NCBI GenBank assembly: GCA_023426005.1 | Contig: JAFABO010000205.1 | Location: forward strand, 1-5,352 | Length of the DNA stretch: 5,352 nt | Direction: 5' to 3' | Origin: Bacillota bacterium | GTDB taxonomy: Bacteria; Bacillota; Clostridia; Acetivibrionales; DSM-1351 | In this document: one piece after another, positions 1 through 5,352 of the stretch | Numbering within the stretch: the stretch's first letter is position 1 | How the letters are laid out: the number at the start of each line of letters is the position of its first letter | Translations under genes and position numbers: made by a program | The notes under the pieces: generated by a model | Seen by the model: the letters and a program-made list of their open reading frames with translations, nothing else | The model's database searches: none | Told to the model about the DNA's origin: nothing

Positions 1-1
1 C

Positions 2-127
2 CAGCATCCGGCTGAAATTGGGGCTGTGAGCATAGAGACAGCGTATAAGGTAATAGAGGGTGGAACAGTAGAAGCTGACATAAAAATTCCTGTTGAACTG
101 ATAAACAAGGACAATGCCGGTAAATAA
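2..127 (+). CDS. C-terminal end of sugar ABC transporter substrate-binding protein (partial)
   Basis: Only the last 41 codons and the TAA stop are in the window; the gene enters from the left edge in frame 2. The visible residues begin QHPAEIGAVSIETAYKVIEG and end in an IPVELINKDNAGK tail. This matches the usual C-terminus of RbsB-like (type 1 periplasmic-binding-fold) proteins, where a Q-x-P-x-E-x-G segment starts a helix (A-x-K-V-x-x-G) and is followed by a short strand ending in a 'V-x-L-I-x-K-x-N' motif. Such proteins are exported, often as lipoproteins in Firmicutes, and deliver a sugar to an ABC permease. The transketolase gene follows after 63 bases with no terminator visible, so the two are probably co-transcribed. 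The sugar cannot be read from this fragment. A different periplasmic-binding-fold protein is possible, but the downstream pentose enzymes favour a sugar binder. Confidence 0.72.
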   Translation, partial: QHPAEIGAVSIETAYKVIEGGTVEADIKIPVELINKDNAGK

Positions 128-149
128 AAACTTTTAATAAAATTTCTAA

Positions 150-177
150 TAATATAAGACAGCTAATATAAGACAGC
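150..177 (+). repeat. Perfect 14-bp tandem duplication in the leader of the transketolase gene
   Basis: The unit TAATATAAGACAGC occurs twice head to tail at 150-163 and 164-177, with no mismatch. It lies between the stop of the upstream binding protein and the Shine-Dalgarno AAGGAG (181-186) of the transketolase gene. The repeat ends three bases before the ribosome-binding site. It looks like a recent slippage duplication that lengthened the intergenic leader; a regulatory role is not shown. Confidence 0.9.
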
Positions 178-190
178 AAAAAGGAGCTAA

Positions 191-1015
191 ATGGATAATC
201 AAATAGATTTTTTTAAGGAAAAGTCCTGCTCGCTGAGACGGGAAATAATCGATACTATATGCAACGCAGGATCAGGACACCCCGGTGGCTCACTTTCGGT
301 AATAGACATTTTGACAGTTCTCTATTATGGCGTGATGAAAATCGACAGTTCAAGCCCAAAAGATGAAAACCGTGACAGGCTGGTTCTTTCAAAAGGGCAT
401 GCAGCACCTGCATTATACTGTGTTCTTGCTGATTTGGGCATGTTTAAAAAAGAAGAGCTGAAAACATTGAGAAGGCCGGGCTCAATTCTGCAGGGACACC
501 CTGATATGAAGAAGACGCCCGGGATTGATATCTCTACAGGTTCGCTCGGACAGGGGCTGTCTGCTGCCAATGGCATGGCGCTGGCCGGAAGGTTGGACAA
601 CAAGGACTACAATGTATATGCCATACTTGGGGACGGAGAAATTCAGGAGGGGCAAATATGGGAAGCGGCCATGACGGCAGCACACTATAAATTAAATAAG
701 CTTGTGGCTTTTGTCGACTTCAACGGGCTGCAAATTGATGGCCCCACCAGGGAGATTATGGGGGTTGAGCCTATAAATGATAAATTTAAAGCTTTCGGGT
801 GGAATACCATAGTTATCGATGGTCACAACCATGAGCAAATATTCCATGCGGTTAATGTGGCGAAACAAAGTAAAGACAGACCTACAGCAATAATAGCAAA
901 AACAATAAAGGGAAAAGGTGTTTCTTTCATGGAAGACTGTTGCGGATGGCATGGGCAGGCAATAAGCAAAGAGCAGGCATCTCAGGCGATGACCGAATTG
1001 GGGGTGGCGGAATGA
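191..1015 (+). CDS. tkt: Transketolase, N-terminal (ThDP-binding) subunit
   Basis: This 274-residue protein carries the pyrophosphate-binding half of transketolase, which moves a two-carbon ketol unit between pentose and other sugar phosphates in the cytoplasm. Visible landmarks are GSGHPGGSLS (28-36, with H30), LSKGHAAPALY (66-76, with H70), GHPD (102-105), STGSLGQGLS (115-124) and the thiamine diphosphate/metal motif starting at G147-D-G-E and ending at N178 in DFNGLQIDG. About 270 residues is the normal size for the N-terminal chain of split transketolases, so the gene is complete. The ATG at 191 follows AAGGAG (181-186) with a short four-base spacer. The stop overlaps the start of the partner subunit by four bases (ATGA), which suggests translational coupling and equal amounts of both chains. 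Placed between a sugar-binding protein and ribulokinase, it probably serves pentose breakdown rather than housekeeping metabolism, though this is inference. Confidence 0.95.
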   Translation: MDNQIDFFKEKSCSLRREIIDTICNAGSGHPGGSLSVIDILTVLYYGVMKIDSSSPKDENRDRLVLSKGHAAPALYCVLADLGMFKKEELKTLRRPGSILQGHPDMKKTPGIDISTGSLGQGLSAANGMALAGRLDNKDYNVYAILGDGEIQEGQIWEAAMTAAHYKLNKLVAFVDFNGLQIDGPTREIMGVEPINDKFKAFGWNTIVIDGHNHEQIFHAVNVAKQSKDRPTAIIAKTIKGKGVSFMEDCCGWHGQAISKEQASQAMTELGVAE

Positions 1016-1947
1016 GTTCTAACATTTCAACCAGGGAAGCATATGGAAGGGCGCTGGCCGAATTCGGCGAAGAAAATGAAAATATTGTAGTACTGGATGC
1101 CGATGTTTCAAAATGCACCATGACTGTCCATTTCGCAAAAAAATTTCCAAACAGATTCTTCAATGTTGGAATATCTGAAGCGGACATGGTGACGACTGCC
1201 GCCGGGCTTGCTGCGTGCGGAAAAACTGCATTTGTAAGTGCCTTTGCCGTATTTGCAGCCGGCCGGGCCTTTGACCAGATAAGGAACTCTGTGGCATACC
1301 CCAAACTGAATGTAAAAATAGCAGCTACACACGCAGGGGTGACGGTCGGTGAGGATGGTGGAAGCCATCAGGCCATAGAAGATATAGCCTTAATGAGAGC
1401 ACTGCCGAATATGGTTGTTATAAGCCCTGCGGATACAACAGAAGCAAAGGCTTCGGTAAAAGCGGCAATTGAATACAATGGACCTGTTTATCTGAGGCTG
1501 GGAAGACCTGCACAGCCCATTATATTCAATGAAGAAACCTATCGTTTTGAACTTGGAAAAGGTTCTGTCTTAAAGGACGGAAACGATGTAACCGTCATAT
1601 CAACCGGAATAATGACTTCCAAAGCTCTGGAAGCGGCCAATGTGCTTAAGGAGCAGGGGATAAACGCAAGGGTCATAAATATTCATACGATAAAGCCGAT
1701 TGATAAGGATATTCTGATAAAAGCTGCAGCCGAAACAAAGGGAATTGTGACAGTGGAAGATCATAGCGTAATCGGAGGTCTTGGGAGTGCTGTGGCAGAA
1801 GTACTGATGCAGAATTATCCTGCCAGGCTGAAAATGATCGGTATAAACGATACATTTGGGGAATCGGGTTCACCAAATGAACTGATGCAGATTTTCGGAT
1901 TAACTGTTGATAATATTGTGTTCAATGTAAAAGATTTGTTAAAGTAG
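1012..1947 (+). CDS. tkt: Transketolase, C-terminal subunit
   Basis: This 311-residue protein is the second half of transketolase, with the pyrimidine-binding domain followed by the C-terminal transketolase domain. Key residues seen are E56 in NVGISEADM (the glutamate that activates the thiamine cofactor), the SAFAVFAAGRAFDQIR segment (76-91) that packs on the aminopyrimidine ring, and GEDGGSHQ (113-120) with H119 in the substrate channel. YLRLGRP further on resembles the end of the pyrimidine domain, and VEDHSVIGGLGSAVAE is typical of the C-terminal domain. The ATG at 1012 overlaps the TGA of the N-terminal subunit. An in-frame ATG at 940 would add 24 residues, but they lie entirely inside the upstream gene and are unlike the family, so 1012 is preferred; a G-rich GGGGGTGGCGG stretch just before it can act as the ribosome-binding site. 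The two chains together should form the functional enzyme. Confidence 0.95.
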   Translation: MSSNISTREAYGRALAEFGEENENIVVLDADVSKCTMTVHFAKKFPNRFFNVGISEADMVTTAAGLAACGKTAFVSAFAVFAAGRAFDQIRNSVAYPKLNVKIAATHAGVTVGEDGGSHQAIEDIALMRALPNMVVISPADTTEAKASVKAAIEYNGPVYLRLGRPAQPIIFNEETYRFELGKGSVLKDGNDVTVISTGIMTSKALEAANVLKEQGINARVINIHTIKPIDKDILIKAAAETKGIVTVEDHSVIGGLGSAVAEVLMQNYPARLKMIGINDTFGESGSPNELMQIFGLTVDNIVFNVKDLLK

Positions 1948-1985
1948 TTGAATAATAATCAAATAAATTCGGTGGTGATTATACA

Positions 1986-3662
1986 ATGAGTGACAGGTTA
2001 GTGGCGGGAGTGGATTTTGGCAGTGACTCTGCCAGAGCGATAGTAGTCAATACCCGGACGGGGGAAGTACTGGGAGAAGGGCAATGCTTTTACTCCAGAT
2101 GGATGGACGGGAAATACTGTGACCCGGACAAAAGCCAGTATCGTCAGCATCCCCTTGACTATATTGAAGCTCTTGAAACCTGCGTAAAAAATGCAATAAA
2201 TGAAGCGGGAAGCGACATAGGAAAACACATAAAAGGGATCGCTGTAGATACAACGGGATCAACACCCTGTCCGGTAAACCGGGAAGGTGTTCCGCTGGCT
2301 CTGCTGGAGGGATTTAAGGAAAATCCCAATGCCATGTTTCACCTGTGGAAGGATCATACGGCAGTAAAGGAAGCCGAAGAGATAAACCGGGTTTTATCTG
2401 ATTGGAAAGGTGAAGATTATACCCGCTTTCAGGGAATATATTCATCGGAATGGTTCTGGGCTAAAATTCTGCATACCACCAGAATAGACTCACGGGTTAA
2501 AAAAGAGGCATGGTCGTGGGTAGAACACTGCGAATGGCTGCCTGCCTTACTGACCGGCATTACAGACCCGCAAAAAGCATATCGTTCTGCTTGTGCAGCC
2601 GGACACAAAGCGTTATGGCATAGCGAATTCGGCGGATTGCCTGATCCGGAGTGCCTCAGTGCACTGGATCCATATCTGGGAGAGCTCGGCAAACGGTATG
2701 GTGGTCCGCCGAAAACAGCGGACTGCTGTGTGGGCATAATCCTGCCGGAGTGGGCTGAAAGATTGGGGATAAGTCCCCGGGCTGTGGTGGGAGGAAGTAC
2801 TTTTGATGCCCATTCGGGTGCAATCGGAGCGGGAATCAGCCCCAACACATTAGTAAAGGTAGTTGGAACCTCGACGGTTGACATGATGATTGAGAATTAT
2901 GACAGGTTAAAAGGCAAACAAATAAAGGAAATATGCGGTCAGGCAGAAAACTCCATCATTCCCGGATATATAGGTATAGAGGCGGGGCAGGCTGCCTTCG
3001 GAGATGTTTATGCCTGGTTTAAAAAAATAATGATGTGGCCGGTCAAGAATATATTGGCTTCGTCTGCGCTTCTAAGTGAAGAGCTTAAAATGAAATTGAT
3101 CCAAGAATTATCTTCACGGATTATTCCTGAAATAGAAAACTGTCAGGATATATGTGAGGAGGATATGGATCTGATCGCTCTGGATTGGTTCAATGGGCGC
3201 AGATATCCGGGAATAAATGAACATGTGAAGAGTGCTGTCGTCGGTCTGCGTCTGGGTACCGAAGCACCGCAGGTATATAGAACCCTGGTTTTGGCTACTG
3301 CATTCGGTTCCAAACGGATTTTAGAAGGATTTCTATCAGCCGGACTAACAATTGACAGGATTATAGCTGTTGGAGGAATTGCAAGGAAGTCGCCATTTGT
3401 TATGCAGCTTTTAGCCGACGTATTGGAGCGTCCAATAATGGTATCCGATTCAAAACAGGCATGTGCTAAGGGCGCTGCAATGTATGCTGCTGTGGCTGCC
3501 GGGATTTTCGGTACGCTTCAGGAGGCTCAGGATAGTATGTGCGACGGCTTTATGTCTGTACATAATCCTATCAAGGAAAATGTGCGGAAATATGGCATGC
3601 TTTACAAGAAGTATATTGAACTTGGCACTTTTATGGAACAACAGACCGCGTTGAAGGTCTAA
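1986..3662 (+). CDS. araB: Ribulokinase (FGGY carbohydrate kinase)
   Basis: This 558-residue cytoplasmic kinase uses ATP to phosphorylate ribulose to ribulose 5-phosphate. It aligns by eye along its whole length with E. coli AraB (566 residues). Shared segments include GVDFGSDSARA (8-18, phosphate loop), FRHHP/YRQHP-x-DYIE (52-61), VDTTGSTP (87-94), ENPNAMFHLWKDHTA (112-126), GIYSSEWFWAKILH, GGSTFDAHSGAIGAG with the catalytic-base Asp at D274, VVGTST, GQAAFGDVYAWF, LDWFNGRR and VGGIARK (462-468). ATG 1986 follows GGTGGTGA (1971-1978) at a normal spacing, and the transketolase gene ends 38 bases upstream, so they form one operon. AraB enzymes are known to accept several 2-ketopentoses, so the real substrate may be L-ribulose, D-ribulose or xylulose. 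araA and araD are not in the window, which leaves the pathway open. Confidence 0.95.
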   Translation: MSDRLVAGVDFGSDSARAIVVNTRTGEVLGEGQCFYSRWMDGKYCDPDKSQYRQHPLDYIEALETCVKNAINEAGSDIGKHIKGIAVDTTGSTPCPVNREGVPLALLEGFKENPNAMFHLWKDHTAVKEAEEINRVLSDWKGEDYTRFQGIYSSEWFWAKILHTTRIDSRVKKEAWSWVEHCEWLPALLTGITDPQKAYRSACAAGHKALWHSEFGGLPDPECLSALDPYLGELGKRYGGPPKTADCCVGIILPEWAERLGISPRAVVGGSTFDAHSGAIGAGISPNTLVKVVGTSTVDMMIENYDRLKGKQIKEICGQAENSIIPGYIGIEAGQAAFGDVYAWFKKIMMWPVKNILASSALLSEELKMKLIQELSSRIIPEIENCQDICEEDMDLIALDWFNGRRYPGINEHVKSAVVGLRLGTEAPQVYRTLVLATAFGSKRILEGFLSAGLTIDRIIAVGGIARKSPFVMQLLADVLERPIMVSDSKQACAKGAAMYAAVAAGIFGTLQEAQDSMCDGFMSVHNPIKENVRKYGMLYKKYIELGTFMEQQTALKV

Positions 3663-3711
3663 AGCACAGGATCATTAGTGGATTGGTATGTATTATTTTT
3701 TTGTAAAATAA

Positions 3712-3727
3712 ATTGGAACGTTCAATC
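3712..3727. promoter_or_regulatory. Possible operator: palindrome centred on AACGTT
   Basis: The sequence ATTGGAACGTTCAATC contains the perfect 8-bp palindrome GAACGTTC (3716-3723), flanked by ATTG and CAAT, which are themselves reverse complements. Operators with a central CG are typical of LacI-family regulators. Against the Bacillus AraR operator ATTTGTACGTACAAAT, as I remember it, about 11 of 16 positions agree, including the ACGT core. It sits about 50 bases after the araB stop and about 75 bases before the predicted promoter at 3797. It does not fit a CcpA cre site well. The palindrome is seen; its use as an operator is inferred. Confidence 0.4.
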
Positions 3728-3744
3728 AATATTTATTTGGATAA

Positions 3745-3772
3745 GATATGCTTAAAATAGGGTTAAGATATC
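3745..3772. promoter_or_regulatory. Imperfect palindrome upstream of the cupin-gene promoter
   Basis: The left arm GATATgCTTAA (3745-3755, one bulged G) is complementary to the right arm TTAAGATATC (3763-3772), leaving a 7-base centre. A separate 7-bp inverted pair, TTGGATA (3737-3743) and TATCCAA (3769-3775), overlaps it, and the octamer TAAGATAT occurs at 3742 and 3764, spaced 22 bp or about two helical turns. It ends 24 bases before the -35 box at 3797, where an activator or repressor could bind. It is too AT-rich and lacks a following T run, so it is a poor intrinsic terminator for araB. Confidence 0.45.
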
Positions 3773-3796
3773 CAATGGTCTATTTTATCATTAATA

Positions 3797-3825
3797 TTGA
3801 CACGTTAAAATTTATATTGTATTCT
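3797..3825 (+). promoter_or_regulatory. Predicted sigma-A-type promoter for the cupin-dehydrogenase unit
   Basis: A perfect -35 hexamer TTGACA (3797-3802) is followed after 17 bases by TATTCT (3820-3825), which matches four of six positions of the -10 consensus. A perfect TATAAT also lies at 3825-3830, but its spacing of 22 from TTGACA is too long. Transcription would begin near 3832, giving a leader of about 100 bases before the ATG at 3931. This is the only good promoter-like pair noticed in the intergenic regions and implies that the downstream genes can be expressed apart from the transketolase-araB operon. Confidence 0.6.
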
Positions 3826-3930
3826 ATAATGGCTATAAAAAGTTTGTGATTATATAATGACAAAATCCATTGAAAAATGACGAGTAAATGTGAGCATATT
3901 ATAAAACAGCATTACGAAAGGAATATAAAA

Positions 3931-4413
3931 ATGAGAAAAATAAAAGCTGAAAAACTTTCGGTTGAAAAATTCAGTCCGTTTGGCAGTTTTATGAGTGTAA
4001 CAGAGCCTGAAGGCAGTCACCTTGGTGATTTCTATAACGATAAAGTACTATTTCACGTATCGGGCAGCATGCCTGTGGCTTTTTCATCATTGGTGCTGTA
4101 TAAGCCTGAAAAGATGATTGTGACGAAAGTTGAGTATCATAATTCAACAGGTGAAGTAATTGCAGCTATGGATGATGATGTCATTATTCATGTGGCTCCA
4201 CCGACCAATGCGCCTGTACCGGAGCTGACAAAAGCATTTATAGTTCCTAAGGGCACTGTATTACAAATAAAAACAGGTGTTTGGCATAATGGGTGTTTTC
4301 CTGTAAATAACCAGGAAGCGCATGTGCTTATCGTTTTACCTGAGCGGATTTATATGAATGATTGCTGCGTTGAGGATTATGAGGAAACAGATTACATTGA
4401 AATTGAGCTATAA
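3931..4413 (+). CDS. Ureidoglycolate lyase (AllA)-like cupin protein, function unknown
   Basis: This 160-residue soluble protein has the length and pattern of the AllA family: an N-terminal L-S-x-E-x-F-x-x-x-G motif (9-18), a central E68-x-H70 with E75, the strand VIIHVAPP (84-91), then TKAFIVPKGT (100-109), GVWHNGCFP (116-124, H119) and a late LPER-x-Y-x-ND segment (136-144). H70, E75 and H119 are plausible cupin metal or substrate ligands; this is inference. ATG 3931 is chosen because AAAGGA (3917-3922) precedes it at a good distance. An in-frame ATG at 3877 has no ribosome-binding site and its added residues look non-coding. E. coli AllA splits ureidoglycolate in purine breakdown, but no purine genes are here. 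The neighbours are sugar enzymes, so a sugar-linked role such as isomerase, epimerase or lyase on a keto- or acid-sugar is more likely. Family is fairly sure, function is not. Confidence 0.65.
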   Translation: MRKIKAEKLSVEKFSPFGSFMSVTEPEGSHLGDFYNDKVLFHVSGSMPVAFSSLVLYKPEKMIVTKVEYHNSTGEVIAAMDDDVIIHVAPPTNAPVPELTKAFIVPKGTVLQIKTGVWHNGCFPVNNQEAHVLIVLPERIYMNDCCVEDYEETDYIEIEL

Positions 4414-4463
4414 GAGCTGATTTTTATACAATTCATGGACTGGAATATAGGAGGAAATAAGTT

Positions 4464-5249
4464 ATGTCAGTTAAAAATGCAATGGAATTATTTTTGTTAA
4501 AAGGGAAGAATGCAATAGTTACAGGCGGAGGACAGGGACTTGGTAAAGCTATGGCAATAGCTCTTGCTCAGGCAGGGGCCGACATCATTATAGCTGCCAG
4601 AAGAATTGAAACTGCCCTTGAGACTAAAAAAGAAATTGAGGCTGAAGGGGTAAAATGTACCGTAATTCAAGCTGACATGAGAAAAGAAGATGATATAAAG
4701 AGGACTGTAGCTCAGATAATGGACGAGTATGGAAAGATAGATATTCTATTCAACAATGCCGGAACATGGCGGGGTGACGATGCGGAGAATGTTAGTACGG
4801 AGGACTGGAAAGAAGTAATAGATGTCAACTTAAACGGCCCTTTCATAGTATCAAGAGAAGTAGGAAAGATAATGCTCAAACAGGGCAGGGGAAGCATTGT
4901 AAATGTAGCTTCTATGTCCGGAATGATAGTCAATACGCCTCAAAATCAATGTGCATATAATGCATCAAAAGGCGGACTTATTATGCTGACCAAGTCAATG
5001 GCCACTGAATGGGCAAACAGGGGAGTGAGAGTGAATGCGCTTTGTCCCGGTTATATACGTACAGAAATGAGTGAAGATAGATATCAAAGAAAGGATCCGG
5101 CAATAGACCGCTGGTTCTCTATGACACCTATGGGCCGCTCGGGAGAGTCGTCAGAGCTGATGGGGATTGCAATATATCTCGCATCAGACGCATCAAGCTT
5201 TGTTACAGGGTCTACCTATCTTGTGGACGGCGGATATACTGCCTGGTAG
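4464..5249 (+). CDS. Short-chain dehydrogenase/reductase, probable sugar-alcohol (ketose/polyol) dehydrogenase
   Basis: This 261-residue protein is a complete classical SDR. Seen are the cofactor motif TGGGQGLG (20-27), D71 after the third strand, NNAG (97-100), N122, the catalytic S150 in VNVASMSG, Y165 and K169 in YNASKGG, PGYIRTEM, and a C-terminal VDGGYTAW. The SMSG-IVN-PQ-Q-YNASK stretch and the GGYTxW ending are typical of the mannitol/sorbose/arabinitol-dehydrogenase-like subgroup, which interconverts polyols and ketoses. R46-R47 after the second strand instead of an acidic residue suggests NADP(H); that is inference. A strong AGGAGG (4449-4454) lies nine bases before ATG 4464, and the AllA-like gene ends 50 bases upstream with no terminator, so the two are co-transcribed. 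Next to ribulokinase it could oxidise a pentitol or reduce a ketose. Gluconate 5-dehydrogenase or 2-deoxygluconate dehydrogenase are alternatives that share this fold. Confidence 0.88.
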   Translation: MSVKNAMELFLLKGKNAIVTGGGQGLGKAMAIALAQAGADIIIAARRIETALETKKEIEAEGVKCTVIQADMRKEDDIKRTVAQIMDEYGKIDILFNNAGTWRGDDAENVSTEDWKEVIDVNLNGPFIVSREVGKIMLKQGRGSIVNVASMSGMIVNTPQNQCAYNASKGGLIMLTKSMATEWANRGVRVNALCPGYIRTEMSEDRYQRKDPAIDRWFSMTPMGRSGESSELMGIAIYLASDASSFVTGSTYLVDGGYTAW

Positions 5250-5263
5250 TATTAGATTTTGAC

Positions 5264-5312
5264 CTTAAAATAGGACTCAGGCTTTGAGACTATTTAAGAA
5301 TATAATTTTTTT
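5264..5312 (+). terminator. Hairpin plus T7 run between dehydrogenase and next gene
   Basis: CTTAAAATAG (5264-5273) pairs with CTATTTAAG (5290-5298) with one bulged A, and inside this CTCA (5276-5279) pairs with TGAG (5285-5288) around a 5-base loop, across a small 2x1 internal loop. A run of seven T starts at 5306, seven bases after the stem. The T run directly touches the GGAGG (5313-5317) of the next gene. It may be a leaky intrinsic terminator, or a stem that shapes mRNA stability before the next gene. The gap between stem and T run weakens the terminator call. Confidence 0.5.
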
Positions 5313-5325
5313 GGAGGAAAAAATA

Positions 5326-5352
5326 ATGAAAAAAATCATGAGTATTTTGCTT
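5326..5352 (+). CDS. Start of a gene with signal-peptide-like N-terminus (partial)
   Basis: The first nine codons, MKKIMSILL, run in frame off the right edge. GGAGG (5313-5317) lies eight bases before ATG 5326, a strong ribosome-binding site. Two lysines followed by hydrophobic residues are what the beginning of a Sec signal peptide or lipoprotein leader looks like. In this setting a sugar ABC transporter binding protein is the natural guess, but nine residues cannot show it. The start codon is well supported; the product is not. Confidence 0.6.

Noticed and set aside
940..1011. Longer N-terminus for the transketolase C-terminal subunit starting at ATG 940
   Set aside because: The extra 24 residues lie inside the upstream gene, do not resemble the family, and the start at 1012 gives the normal family length with an ATGA junction.
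2429..2884. 151-residue open frame on the minus strand inside araB
   Set aside because: It lies fully within a well-supported gene on the other strand and its translation shows no recognisable domain, so it is a shadow of araB codon usage.
3857..3880. Tiny seven-codon upstream reading frame (ATG ACA ... TGA) in the cupin leader
   Set aside because: There is no Shine-Dalgarno sequence and such short frames are common by chance in AT-rich leaders.
3877..3930. Longer N-terminus for the AllA-like protein starting at ATG 3877
   Set aside because: No ribosome-binding site precedes 3877, while AAAGGA precedes 3931 at good spacing and the family motif L-S-x-E-x-F starts just after residue 1 of the shorter form.
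4405..4430. Hairpin AGCT-ATAAG-AGCT followed by TTTTT after the cupin gene as a terminator
   Set aside because: The stem is only four base pairs and the dehydrogenase gene follows closely with its own strong ribosome-binding site, so termination is unlikely.
5301..5306. Perfect TATAAT before the last gene as a -10 box
   Set aside because: No -35 element is found at 15-18 bases upstream, and the transcript would start on or after the ribosome-binding site, leaving no usable leader.

Overview
This window looks like part of a sugar-utilisation locus from a low-to-moderate-GC Firmicute, most likely a Clostridia member. The evidence is strong purine-rich Shine-Dalgarno sites (AGGAG, GGAGG), AT-rich intergenic regions, a transketolase split into two subunit genes, and clear similarity of the kinase to AraB. 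All genes are on the + strand. No phage, insertion sequence, CRISPR array, tRNA or rRNA was seen.

Layout: (1) positions 2-127 are the C-terminal end of a probable periplasmic-type sugar-binding protein of an ABC importer. (2) Positions 191-1947 encode the N- and C-terminal subunits of transketolase, joined by an ATGA stop/start overlap. (3) Positions 1986-3662 encode a full-length ribulokinase (AraB, FGGY family). (4) Positions 3663-3930 are a 268-base control region with an AraR/LacI-like palindrome, a longer imperfect palindrome and a sigma-A-type promoter. (5) Positions 3931-4413 encode a 160-residue protein that resembles the ureidoglycolate lyase (AllA) cupin family. (6) Positions 4464-5249 encode a short-chain dehydrogenase of the mannitol/sorbose/arabinitol-dehydrogenase-like type. 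(7) Positions 5250-5325 hold a hairpin with a T7 run, followed by the first nine codons of another gene with a signal-peptide-like start.

Working model (inference): the importer brings in a pentose or pentitol, the dehydrogenase interconverts polyol and ketose, AraB phosphorylates the ketopentose, and transketolase feeds the pentose phosphate into central metabolism. L-arabinose isomerase (araA) and ribulose-phosphate epimerase (araD) are absent from the window, so the locus need not be a plain L-arabinose operon. The AllA-like cupin has no obvious step in this pathway and is the least explained gene here. The genes appear to form two transcription units, 2-3662 (continuing from upstream) and 3931 onward, with the second driven by the promoter near 3797-3825.
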